Shown: piece after piece, positions 1 to 11,285 of the stretch | Layout of the letters: the number at the start of each line of letters is the position of its first letter | Position numbering within the stretch: the first letter of the stretch is position 1 | Assembly (NCBI GenBank): GCA_002110485.1 | Contig: MOWL01000067.1 | Span: forward strand, 248,001 to 312,000 | Length of the DNA stretch: 64,000 nucleotides | Origin: Emergomyces orientalis | Taxonomy: Eukaryota; Ascomycota; Eurotiomycetes; Onygenales; Ajellomycetaceae | Direction: 5' to 3' | Notes under the pieces: generated by a model | What the model was told of the DNA's origin: nothing | Database searches by the model: none | What the model saw: the letters and a program-made list of their open reading frames with translations, nothing else | Program-made: the position numbers and the translations under genes

Positions 1-482
1 TGTTATGATTCACGCTGCCCACCACCGCATTGGATACTTTAAAAAACTATATACCCCTGAAAATAGCGTTTGCTGGAGCCAAGACCCACTCAAACTTCTC
101 CTCACCTGCCAAACAAACCATCACCAGAAAAATATCCCCATTTTGCCTCTGTGCATCCTCTGGACATCAGTCAAGTTCTCTCGTCCAGAGCTAACGGAGC
201 CTTGTTTGGCCAATTCCTTAGTCACTTGTTTCAACGCTTTCATTTCTTCCTTTCTTCCTTTCTTTGCTTTCCTTTTCCCTTTTTGCCTACCTCCGCAGTA
301 GATATCCTGCCAGGGTCCGCGGCGTTCGTCCTCCCCCCCAGTCAGAACAAGACCGTGCTACTTGTTCAACTAGTTAGCGTGCTTGCTGCTCTCTTCAATC
401 CCTTTTCTCCAGACTTCGCTTGACCTGGCCAACTCTCCTTCTCCCTCTCCCTTTCCTCTCCGTCTTCCCCACGCCCTTCATT

Positions 483-516
<34 letters not shown>

Positions 517-569
517 CCTATCGCTTTTGCGCTCTCTAGGGCCTCGTCCTTTCCAATGCAGGTCCCGTC
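1..569. promoter_or_regulatory. Upstream region of the ADF-H gene, pyrimidine-rich, with a GCT repeat
   Basis: No credible gene. The + strand becomes rich in C and T from about 240 onward, as is common upstream of fungal transcription starts. A perfect run of ten GCT triplets lies at 485-514, probably in the 5' leader of the gene starting at 570. An upstream ATG at 556 opens a 10-codon frame that ends past the main start codon and is out of frame with it, so it could reduce initiation at 570 if the transcript begins before 556. Confidence 0.55.
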
Positions 570-3500
570 ATGTCTCTCAATGGGTTAGATGATCCCACTG
601 TCATCGAGTCCTACCAGTCTGCCCTCGCTGAAGCTGGTGGATGGTGAGTTTAATCCCCATTGTCTTTGTTTTATTGCTCGGTTATGGCAGTTCCGATTCC
701 CGCTCTCCTCTCTGCCCTTTCTCGAACCTGATATGTGAATCTTGTCGTATTTTACCTGGACTTTATCCTGGGTCGATTGGAGTGGGCCGCTAGATACTCT
801 AACAACATTCGTGTTGACCCTGGCCTTTAGAAATCATTTGCGCTAATTGATACCATTTTTCTTTGTTTGCTTCATAGGTTTCTGCTTAAATATGTCAGCC
901 GGGATACTGTCGCCCTCCTGGCCCGTGGAACGGGGGGAGTAACTGAGATCAGAATCTCCATTGACGGTTACGAGGAAACGTCCCCTCTTTACGGCTTTCT
1001 TCAGTATCGTCGGAGAAAAATAATATTAAAATATGTCCCTGAAGGAATTTCAAGGCTGATCCAAGGTACGGTTGCTCGCAAAAGGCTGAAGATTGCTCTT
1101 TTTGTAATTTTATAATTTCAATGATCAAGAATCCGACCTAATGAGCTAATTGTTTCCGCGACAGCTCGAATCACGGTCCAATTCCAGTCAATACTAGACA
1201 AATTCTCTCCCAATGATACTGTCTTCTCCCTAACCCTTTCGTCGGAGTTAACAGAGAGCGCACTCTCCTCCGCCTGTTTGCTCCATACTGCTTCTAGTTC
1301 TATGACCTCGTCGTCCAGCTCGCTTCGTCGTCGCAGATTGGGTGAAATCACTGAAGATGCAGAGGAATGTGCTAGCCCTAGGGAGGAAACACATGGGCAC
1401 TTCGACAACGGGTATGGAAATCGAAGGGGAAGCGTTTTCAGTGGGACATCGGATGCGACCGCTGTACCCAGCCACCACCAGCGGGGACAGGGATCGGGGG
1501 ATACCTCCAGAACCGATGTCTCACGGCCGCCACGAGATGACCTTTCCGAATCAGTTGCTGACAAGCCTTTGCCTTCTGTTCCCCGAAATCGCACCGACAG
1601 CCAGCCAAATGGACATGCACAAAGGCATTTCCTGGACTCCCTAGCTCACTCTCCCCCCGATTCGCGCAAATCTTCTCAGTCAACTAGACCATCACTAAGG
1701 GATTTAGATTCAATAAGCTTGTATCGCCCAAAGGTGAAATTGGGCCCCCGGCCTTCAATGGACCCAAGTGGGCGCCCACGGACCGCAGGATCGATAGGTA
1801 GATCGAACGATACACGTCCAGTAGCCTCACTGCCTGCAGGCGTACGAATGTCAACCCGAAAGAACGGGCCCTCCGTAGGACGACCAAAATCCCAACCTGA
1901 CATCCCGGTCCCACGCCTTCCTCCATCAATGGCCCCACCTGTACCTCATTTATTGATCCCTCCTCCACCGCTTAACCTTGGTCCTATGTCTAGACACGCT
2001 CCAGGGTCCCCAAGATCAGTTATGAGCGTACCAACCTCGCTTTCAATTACACCCGAAAAACAGAGATTAATGCGGGCGCTAGAATTACGAAAAAAGCAAA
2101 TGGAGAAACGCGTGGACAAAACTGAAAAGAAAAATAATGAGCTTATCAGTGAACCAAACCAAGTAGCGAAGAAATTGGACGTTGAAGGGTATAAAAAAAA
2201 TATTGAGATTGTGCAAATGGAAATGACTACTAAAACAGAACAGACTGAGGTTACCTCGATCGAAACAGATGCAGAGGTTCCACAGCAACCCGCTCCTCGA
2301 TCCCAACAACCGCAACCCCCGCCGTCTATAACTCTTGTCGAAGAGAAGAAACAGACACCCCCTTCGCCCGATCCCTCAAATCCAGACTCAGCTGTAGATG
2401 TCGGAGCTGTGGAACCCAGAAACATTCAACCTGCTTCCTCTTCTACCTCTGTTACGAGTACTGAGTCGTCCGATGTAGAGGAAAAACGCTCCTCCCCAAC
2501 CATCTCAGTTAATAGACCGCACACCTCTAAAAACAGCGAGGAGGAAGCGGTTTGTGAGGCGTCAGAACCTAGCCAGGCTAATCTACCAATTGTGGAGCCC
2601 ACACAAAAACAAACACAGAATAATGACGAGAATGAATTAGTACAAGTTCCTGAGCCATCTGATTCTCCAACAGGGGATCTTAAAGTGTCTGTGGTTGAGG
2701 TTCCATTTGGTATCTCTTCCCCGAATGCTACTCCCAGAGCAATCCCACAAGATCTCGTAAACGGCACCGATTCTCAGGCTGCGCCGCCTCAAACGCCAGA
2801 AATGACACCTACACACGTACCCCAAGAGCCTCCACAATCTGGCACCCTTGCAGCGTCACCTGCCTCACACATATCCGCCGAAGAACCGCCCGTAAAATCG
2901 CCATCCGTGGCTAGTGATAATGACATGTCAAAATCTGAGGAATCCTTTTCTGAGAAAGAACCACCTGTAACTAACAAGCTCAAGAGCAGGCCCAAAGGGT
3001 TCGTGGATCCTATCCATATTGTAACACAATTCGATCAGTCAGACGAAGACAACCTTTTGTCTGATGACTCTTTCATGGATGAATTGGGAAGCGCTACTTT
3101 TCAGGAAGCCAAGCCAATCACTGTTCCAAAAACCCCAAGTGGTGCTACATTCGCGAAAAATGGAGATTCAGACTCAGCCGCAGATTGGAAGAACTCAAGA
3201 GCTGTTTCTAATCCAAATAATGCAAGAAATACTGGATCAGATGTGGAAGCACTCCCCATTGGCAGGTCTGCTTCCGGATCATTCCTAGAAAGCCAAAAAG
3301 CAGTCCCTGTGCTTGTTGCAAAAAAAGTGAACGTCTCCTCCGGAATCTCAAAACGAATAAAAGCCCTGGAAATGTTTTCCAGCCGCGAAGGTCAACCGCC
3401 CGCGGCGCCGCAGCCTCCTCCGCCATCAAGCGCATCGTCATCTCCATTTGAGAAATTCCGCAAACGGGCTTCTATATCCCAGCCTAGCCTACCTCCTGCT

Positions 3501-4559
3501 TCTACCCTCACAAGCAAGTCGCCATTCTATACGCCATCCCCTTCACCTTCAGAAGGGCGTGCTCACTCTCCAAACCCACCGAAACGGGCTGACAGCCAAT
3601 CAACCAATACTCAATCCCGAGGGAAATCGAATTCAGTCTCTGTGACCGCCCGCATCATCCGGGATCCGGCTGCACCTCCCAATGAGCCTCTGGCTGATCC
3701 TTCGGAACCCAGCGTCCTAAATCTACAGCGCAGCCCTCTTATCGTTGAGAGCGATGCGCCCCAGTCATCTAGTCGTCCTTCCACTTCAACCGTTACACGG
3801 CCAGAGAAACGTAGTCTATCTACCTCATCTAGCAGTGGATCAGGGCGCATATCCACTGCCCAGGGTATGCCTCGTTCTGATTCGATAACAAGCAGGATCT
3901 CCACATCATCTCGGCCTAGACATGAAGCAAATAGTCCACACCCTTCACCTGATGCTCCGTACAGCCCGCTTGACCGTGTCGATGAGGCAAGGGAGGAAAG
4001 GAGGGAGTCTAGGAAATCGCGCATCATACGCCGCATGTCATCAATCACCTCAAATTCGCGACGGGGTATAATAAACGCTCTAAGTCCGACCTTGAAGGAG
4101 GAGGAATCGCAGATGGCTTCGTTAAATGATGAAGGTAGTACCCCCGAGCCTCCTCAGGTGGTTGATATTGGTGAGGTCAATGTGCAATTTCCAGACACTC
4201 TTCTTTGGAAGCGAAGATTCATGCGCATCGATGACCAAGGCTATCTTATTCTGACACCTGGAACTATCGACGGAACTGCTCGTAATATCGTCAAGAGGTA
4301 TCATCTCTCGGAATTCCGGGCCCCATTTTTGCCTGATCAAGATAGACAAGAACTACCAAACAGCATCGTTCTAGATTTCCTAGATGGTAGTACCTTACAG
4401 TGTGCATGCGAGTCAAGACAAGGACAAAGCGATATCCTTCAAGGTAAGCTTCTCACTCATCGGCATTCTTATCTCAATTGAACCTTGCAAACTGACATAT
4501 CTTATCCAGTTCTTGTGGACGCTTACCGCTCTTACGAACAAGTTTTTCCTCGGCAATAA
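570..4559 (+). CDS. ADF-H (cofilin/drebrin-type) domain protein with C-terminal PH-like domain
   Basis: Four exons: 570-643, 878-1065, 1165-4443, 4510-4559, giving 1196 residues. The first ~130 residues, spread over exons 1-3, read as an actin-depolymerising-factor homology domain (motifs SPLYGFLQY, KYVPEGISRL, and a terminal helix before the Ser-rich linker). A long Ser/Pro-rich disordered stretch follows, with a short charged coiled-coil-like segment near residue 385 (EKQRLMRALELRKKQ). The last ~105 residues (from ATG-free exon 3 into exon 4) look like a PH-type fold (LLWKRRFMRID..GYLILTP). In Eurotiomycetes such long ADF-H proteins exist as uncharacterised actin-associated proteins. Exon 4 codes only for VLVDAYRSYEQVFPRQ and closes the frame. 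The start at 570 gives a sensible N-terminus before the ADF-H fold. Actin binding is inferred from the fold. Confidence 0.85.
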
Positions 4560-6469
4560 TCGCCATGATCGCTCCACTGAGTCGACATTAGATAATACCG
4601 AGTATTATTTTGTACCCGCCTAATTTCCTCTACTGATACCCCACAGCCGCATAGAAACAACATCCTTCGATATATCTCCTTTGTAGGGGCAACTTTTTCC
4701 CCACCTTTCCTCCATATACCGACTTCGATCAGTCGTTTGAAAAGCTCTTTATTTCATACCTTCTTCTATTCGGGTGACTAAAACCGAGGCAAAATCCACT
4801 TGTTTCTCTTTTCTCCTTCCCTTCTGTCATATTTCATGATTTCTACGATATGATGATACCTCATTTTGACCTTTTCAACAACTATCCCGCCACCTGGTCC
4901 GCCTCTCCCGGCTATTTGACCAATAATGCGTGATATTTAGTCTCCTTCTGTTATTGCGCTCACCAACAATGTCAATTCGAGAGCCGGAACTTCGTTCCCT
5001 GACCTGATAACGTCCTCACTTCCCGACGACGACTTTGGGCTGCCAAGGAATAAGTCAACCCTAACCACCCCTTCTGCCTTCACTTCGACCCAGCCTTGGA
5101 TTGAGCCAGTCTTGGTTGGCTATTGGCCGGAAAGAACAGATCTTCTTGGCTGTCATTAATGGACGACATCCTCACCGGAAGACTTCGCTGAATGGTTGAG
5201 AAGCGCCGTATCATCAGTGGCAAAGGTCCCTGAGGCGCTCGCGCGGTCTCTTCCTTGCATGGGGCAAATAAAAGATTCTTCACCTTTCATATATATCGTC
5301 GACAGTGAAATTTGTAATTTGGCGGAAGCAACTCTTCCCGTCTCTTTTTCTTTTCTCGTTTTCTTTTTCCTTTTTGCATCTCAGTTGTGGCTGGCATGTT
5401 GCGATATATACCCCCTCCTCTCTCTGAAAACATTTCCACGCTGCGTCTACCCTTTTCTTGTTCTTTCCGTTTCTTCTGTTCTCCACACATTATCAATCAC
5501 TCGCTTCTGATATTTCAGTCTCCTTTTTATCTACTTTTCTTTAGATTTTTGTCTTCTTGTACCCCCTTTCTTTTTTGCGCTGATTTTTATTAATTTCTCT
5601 AAGTTTCTTTTTCTTTCGGAGGAGTCTCTACTTCCCCCTCTTTCCCTTAACTTTTATAACTGTTTTCCATTCGAAGCTCACCGCAAGTTTTCGTCACTTT
5701 TACTTGCCATCACTATTTAGTTGTCCTACGGTCTTAGGTTTGTCTCTTTTTTTTTGGCATCCTTCAATTCCAGTTCTCTCACCATTTGCCTTTTTTGATA
5801 CCTTTTTCTTTTCCTTCTTGTCTTACCTTTTTTGCTCCACCCCCACCTTTCAATCCTCATTTTTGTTTCGATCGATATATCTTAGTTTTCGATTTTTGCA
5901 TTTTTCCTTCTCCCATTTTCTATCTACAGATTTTCCCTTTTACCGCCATTTTAGTTTCTCAGGTGCGTATCTTAAAAAACCTAACTGGAGCTATCTAACA
6001 ATATATCCCATCCGATCTTCTTTTTGCCTATCTAAACTCTTTACTTCATTTCACCCTAGAGACCCCTCCTTGATACACACCACACCGGCCATTGAATTAC
6101 TCTATAGAACCTAATATACCAGTCTTTTTTAAATACCCTGGTTAGGTTTTAAGAAAGGAGATTATGTATCTTATATTTTAGATTCTCACAAACAATGCAC
6201 TGCTAGGCCATAGGTGTTGGAGGTTTATTTTTCTTCTTCCATTTTGACACGCAAGCTTGGAATGAAAACGATAGAATTTGACGAAGACCAAGGGGATATA
6301 TCTATTGTACAGTACCAGCGGTAGGTAAAATTTAATGTACACAAATAAATGGGTATGTCTATATGAGCAGTAAAACCCAAGCAATATTTACCAGGCCAAT
6401 TGCTCCGAGGAACCCCTAACCAACCGAATAAGGTGGGAGGCCCAAAAACGAAACTCTCCAATAAATCAA
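4560..6469. other. Intergenic between convergent genes; long pyrimidine-rich tract
   Basis: This 1.9 kb holds the 3' flanks of the ADF-H gene (+) and PUS4 (-). From about 5,320 to 6,050 the + strand is strongly T and C rich, with many TTTTC and TTTCTT runs. Such tracts usually sit just upstream of fungal transcription starts, yet no conserved + strand gene follows. The open frames inside are low-complexity Phe/Ser/Leu strings caused by composition. Confidence 0.5.
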
Positions 6470-7898
6470 TCAACTACTTTGAGCTCCCGCCCTGGAATCT
6501 GCCACCTCCTTCTCCCTATCCCCCTCGCCCTCATCTTCATTCGTACCCTCGTTCGCACCCCCTCCTTCCCCCCTCCTTTTCTTCTCCACCCACCCATCCA
6601 GAAAACCCTGCAACTTCGGGCCCCACACCTCTTCCCCCGCCTCCAAATCGCGGTACTCCAACATCTTCTCCGGCTCCAATGTGAAATCGGCTTGCCGCGT
6701 GCGCACCAGCGATGACATTATCGCGTTGCTGTCCAGGGCGAGGCCGAGGTCGTGGGCTAGGGAGCGGACGTAGAAGCCGGAGGAGACGGTCATGGTGAGC
6801 TTTACGGCGGGGGGTTGGGGGGATGGTTTGGAGGTGGCGGAGGCGATATTAGTGGTGGTAGTGGGGTCAGTTGTGCGAGAGGTGTTATGTGTGATAGAGG
6901 TGTCAATGGTGTTATCAGTGGTGGGTTTTTGGCGTTTTGGGGATGGAGGCGTTTTTTCTGAGTCTGGCGCTGGGGATGCAGATAGCTTTCTTTTAATGCC
7001 ATGTGATTCTTCCTCCAGCTCTGCGGTGTCATTCTTCTTGCTTTGTTCTCCCGTGGGCGGAACGGTAGGAACGGACGTTGCAGTATCCGTAGCCGGAGCT
7101 GCAGATGATGATGAGTCCCTAGACAGCATCTTCTTCGCGACAGACTTCTCCGTGCTACTCGCCTCCTCCGTCGGCCAGGCATAATCATGCTTACCCCCGT
7201 CATACCACTCCAGGATCTCCAAATTTGTCACTTCAACCGGTCTCTTCAATATCTCCACAGGAGGCTCAATCCCTTCTCGCGCATATTCATACAACTTCTT
7301 CCCCTGCACCCTCAACGCCGAAAATATAGACGGCCGCTGCATGATCTTACCCCTAAAACTTGCCAGCGCCTCCTCCACCTTTTCGCGCGTAATATGCTCG
7401 TACGGCGCCCGACTCACCACCTTACCAACACTATCGTACGTATCCGTCGCAGCGCCAAACAGCACCACGGCCTCATATGATTTGGTGCAAGCTAAGAAAT
7501 TATTCAATTCTTTTGTACCCTTGCCAACACCTGCGATTAGCACACCTGTCGCCATGGGGTCTAGTGTTCCACCGTGCCCTATTTTAACTTCTAGGCGCTT
7601 GTCGCGCCGTCTGCGGGCTTGGTGCTTGCTCTCTGAACGTCGCCGGATGCGTTCCGTTTCGATCCATGGTTGGAAGAAGTGGGAAGGGGTGAAGTGCTGT
7701 TGTAGGTTGCGGAGAACTTCGGCAGAGGATATGCCAGGGGGTTTATGAACGGCTGTATTTGAAGGGATGTGTTAGTCTAAAAAGTGTTATTTGGACAGAA
7801 GATATTACGCTCAACGAACCGAAAACGCCTTCTAGATTCCGTGTGTGGGACATTATGACTGGGAAATCTCTGGTGCGGAAGCGGAAGCGGAAGGTCAT
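6470..7898 (-). CDS. PUS4: tRNA pseudouridine-55 synthase (TruB/Pus4 family)
   Basis: Two exons, 7898-7820 and 7752-6470 (67-nt intron), 453 residues. Pus4 makes pseudouridine at position 55 in the T loop of cytosolic and mitochondrial tRNAs. Seen here: LEGVFAVHKPPGISSAEVL near the N-terminus, the TruB catalytic motif GHGGTLDPMATG with catalytic Asp about residue 91, and a second conserved block near 350 (SSGFYVRSLAHDLG). A Ser/Thr/Pro-rich linker with an NLS-like KRQK splits the catalytic domain at roughly residues 220-340. There are two in-frame start codons: ATG at 7898 adds 15 residues (four Arg, alternating with Phe), and ATG at 7853 gives the short form. A stop codon precedes 7898. The gene is divergent from the RFTS gene. 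Confidence 0.93.
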
Positions 7899-8356
7899 GA
7901 GGCGGGATTATTTGTTTTGGCACAGGGAGGGGCGGCTGAGGTAGGGAGGAGGTGAAATTTCGAATGTGGGATTGGGCGATGAGATAATAGGCTACGTGAT
8001 AAAGCTATTTTAAACAGTTGTTCATTGTCCAGAAAAGTCGTAGAAGTTATGGGGATATAAGTCAATTGAGTGTGATCCTCAATGAAATTTGGAGGAGAAT
8101 GAAATATTTCGGGAGGATCGATCAGATAAAAAAAAAATAGGGCTGTATTTCAAGTACCGTAAGTTACGCCCTGGAAGACGCAGCTGTGGCATCTCTGTGT
8201 GGTTCTGCCATGGTTCAGATATGATACCGTACTGCGTAATACCAACAGACCCCCTTGGTGCGGGCTCTTTCTCCTCCATCTCTCCTCGATGCGTGTGATA
8301 ACCATCGACTACGATCTAATAGCTCTATTTCAAGGCATCATGGTGTTTCTGGAGAT
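7899..8356. promoter_or_regulatory. Bidirectional promoter region, PUS4 / RFTS-domain gene
   Basis: 458 bp between the start codons of two divergent genes. No separate gene is visible. A short upstream reading frame, ATG at 8340 (six codons), ends in a TGA that overlaps the main ATG at 8357 as ATGA. Confidence 0.6.
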
Positions 8357-8360
8357 ATGA
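8340..8360 (+). promoter_or_regulatory. Six-codon uORF whose stop overlaps the main start (ATGA)
   Basis: ATG at 8340 reads six sense codons and stops at TGA 8358-8360; the main start ATG is 8357-8359. If the mRNA begins upstream of 8340, ribosomes ending the uORF would sit on the main start, as in termination-reinitiation coupling. The arrangement is seen directly; the regulatory effect is inference. Confidence 0.45.
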
Positions 8361-10352
8361 CAACGCGAATCGAGAATGTCCTCGCTGCTAGAGACGCTTC
8401 CCTCAACGATGAGAATGACTGGGAAGAGTTCGCCCTGACTGATGTTAAGGTTCTCGTGCCAGGCAAGACACGATATGCGAACATCCTCTCTGTTTCGGCA
8501 GACAATCCTGTCCGTGTCACAGGCCAGCTGGAAATTGTAGAGGAAGATCAGGAAGAGCTTGGTATGGAGAATAAATATGTCTGACGTTGAATCGCTTTTT
8601 TATGGTTGTTCTAACTCTGCTCTCTGCTCCAACAGTTCTCGATGATACCTACCGAAACAAACGAGTCCTCATTGATAACGTCACTCACTATGCCTACGGA
8701 CAGCATGATGATGGTGAGATCGGCTTGTGGGTTGCGGGCTCGGCAGGGTGGTTTTCTATCGCACCCGCCAGAGGATACAAACCAATGTTCAACGAGATGG
8801 TCGAAGCCATTGATCTCCTCTATTTCCTTGCGGATAAACACCAAAATAGCAGGCGGCGGGGTAAAAAATGGAACCCAAAAATAGATTATCTTTTTGATGA
8901 GGTTAGTTTCCGGATATTTTTGCTTGACAGCTTTGTGGGGTTGAATGTACGGGGGCTTACTCCTTATCCATTTTCGATAGTATACAAAACATACCAATGG
9001 GGCTTGTGAGGATGCGGAGGACTCGGCGGATGTGTTCTACAAGCACCACGAGTTTCTTATCAACCAGATGGTACGGGGTAAGGAGAATGTGGATTGGGCT
9101 TCGACTCCCATTTATGCTCATCTACGGGAATTGTATCTGGTATGACATCTTTTAGCAGATCTTCTTTTCAAAGATTGGTTTCGTGATAAATTCCGAGTTC
9201 TAACTTGGTGTCAAGGATTCATTCGAACGGGTAGAGGCAACTGAGCACGGGACCCGTGAAGGGGACGAATCGGACAAAGAATCCGAGGCAGAATCCGAGG
9301 CATCACCCGATGCTCCAGACGTGGGCAGAACCCAGGCTGACACAATATTCGAGGTTATTTTGGACATGAAGGAGTCAGGGCTTCTTTCTAAACGACGACT
9401 TAATGTGACGACCGTTGCGGAGACACTTTTAAGAAGATATGAAATGAGCTCTTCGAATTATGCTTTGGATTTGATTCGTGCAAGAGCCGGGTTTCTTATC
9501 GAGATGATGGACAATGCACAAACGACGACTTTTGACTGGTCTCAAAAAGCAATCTACCGACAGTTAAAAGAGCTGAAAAGGTCGGAAAGCCTGCAGGGTA
9601 TCAGTGCCACCCCATTACACCCTAGGGCACCAAGGGATGGCGGTTCCTCGTCTCCCTCGGGGGAGGAGACGGAAGACGAGGATGAAATTCTTGTTCCGAA
9701 GGGTCAGAGACGAAGGGTACGAAAATCCGTACTTCGCCCGAAGATGAGTTCCGTTTCAGCCAAAGGGGCTGGCAAACGCAATCGACAAGCAGCGCTTGGA
9801 AATACAGATTCAGAAGACGAAATAGAGGAACCTCCGCAAACTGAGGATACGCCTTCGAAGATCCGGGGCCACCGATTTGTTCACGATCCATTGTCCGCGA
9901 AGGTAAATGAAAGCACCCGCTCGATCGTGTCCGGATCAGATGTCACTTCAGTGAGGAAAACACCAATGCAGGAGATCCTCGAGAGCCTGATGACGTCAAA
10001 CCCAGCCATCGATAACAACAACGAAAACATAAATCATTCCACGGAATCCCCTGACCCCGCTGATTTACCTCCGGATACTTGGATTTGTTCCATTCAAGGA
10101 TGCGGCAAAATCATATACAAAGCCAGTTCGAGGCGATCGAAAGGAGCCATCCTGGACCACTCCCTTGTCCATGCTGAAGACACCCAGACCAAGCTAAGTC
10201 TTGTCTTCGCAGAACAGCGACATAATGTCAACGTCTCTGTCAGCCATCTTGTCAGTCGCATTCGCGATATTGGTACCCATCATGAATCGGCAGGGACAAT
10301 CGATGAGTTGGATATCGGTGGTTCTTCCTCTCCCAAACGAATTAAGCAATGA
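8357..10352 (+). CDS. RFTS-domain protein, Raf2/Dos2/DIM-7-like heterochromatin factor
   Basis: Four exons: 8357-8561, 8636-8901, 8981-9139, 9216-10352; 588 residues. Residues ~70-200 resemble the replication-foci-targeting-sequence domain known from Dnmt1 and fission yeast Raf2 (LDDTYRNKRVLIDNVTHYAY, GEIGLWVAGSAGWFSI, YKPMFNEMVEAIDLLYFLA). An acidic repeat follows, then a helical segment, then a basic/Ser-rich linker. Around residues 500-530 a zinc-finger-like pattern appears: WICSIQGCGK, then DHSLVH. RFTS plus a C-terminal zinc finger is the layout of Raf2, a subunit of the Clr4 H3K9 methyltransferase complex; the Neurospora counterpart is DIM-7. The assignment rests on architecture and remembered family features. 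The first in-frame ATG is 8357. Confidence 0.72.
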
Positions 10353-11285
10353 ACAGCGGTTATCACAATTATATGTTGGATAGAAACAGGCATCCGCTGG
10401 CGTCGGGTTGAGAAAATCCTGGGCCGAGGTTTCGATATCTTAGAAGTTGCGCCAAACGAATTTTCGTACATTGGCAGCTAAACATCGTCCCGTGTGAAGG
10501 GGCTGTTCGTAGCCTGTGGCGAAAGTAGCAAGCAGAGAAGCGCGAAATGTCAAGGTTCGTCATCTTCTATGAAACCGCAATTCTAATGGCTAATCTTCTT
10601 AGTGTATTTTTTCCTTGATTCCCTACCCCGATATATTTAAAGCTGGTGAAAATTTTGGCTATTACCATGGACGCCCCACCATTAGAGGGACATTATATCC
10701 CAGAAAAGGAGTCGTTACGAAACTATTTTTGATATTTGATAGGGAAGAGTTTTCACCCAAAGTATCCCATTGTATTTGTGTATACACAATCAGATCGCCG
10801 ATCAATGAAGCATTTGCCTCTTTTTGCAGCTGGATGATTATAGGTTTTGGAACATCCACATCCATGCCTAAGTACCTACCTAGCTACCTAGGTAGCTACC
10901 CGCCCACCCATCTACTAAGGAAGACAGGTTTACGTTCTGTTTTGTTCCCGTGTTATAAAATGATGAGTGACGAAACGACATTAACGATTTTAACGATGGG
11001 ATCCATTCTTGTCCCTCAAATTGGCCGATATCACGGCAGATGGGGGATTCTTTGGCCATACATAGCCTTTGGCTTTCTTTTAATGTTATGGGCAATATAT
11101 ATAATTGTCCCCTGAAACCTTATTTTCAACGAGGAGCGATTACAAATCTATAATCCGCTTTTGTAAGAACACAATTCTGTAGAATTCAGGGCAGGAATAT
11201 AAACCCATCCGCCCCCTAACACACTAAATGGAACGAAAAAATTTCAATAGGTACACAATCATATCTTCTCTTGTATGCCATACTC
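10353..11285. other. Convergent intergenic region with an 18-bp palindrome
   Basis: 933 bp between the stop codons of the RFTS gene (+) and EBP2 (-). An 18-bp perfect palindrome, TAGCTACCTAGGTAGCTA, lies at 10881-10898 within a TACCTA-rich patch. It could form a hairpin in either 3' UTR. The longest open frame here (166 codons at 10615) has no recognisable protein character. Confidence 0.5.

Noticed and set aside
5704..6114. 136-codon frame in the T-rich tract
   Set aside because: Phe/Ser/Leu low complexity produced by the pyrimidine bias; no domain and overlapping similar frames.
10615..11115. 166-codon frame between two convergent genes
   Set aside because: No recognisable motif, runs through the palindromic patch, and sits in a 3' flank.
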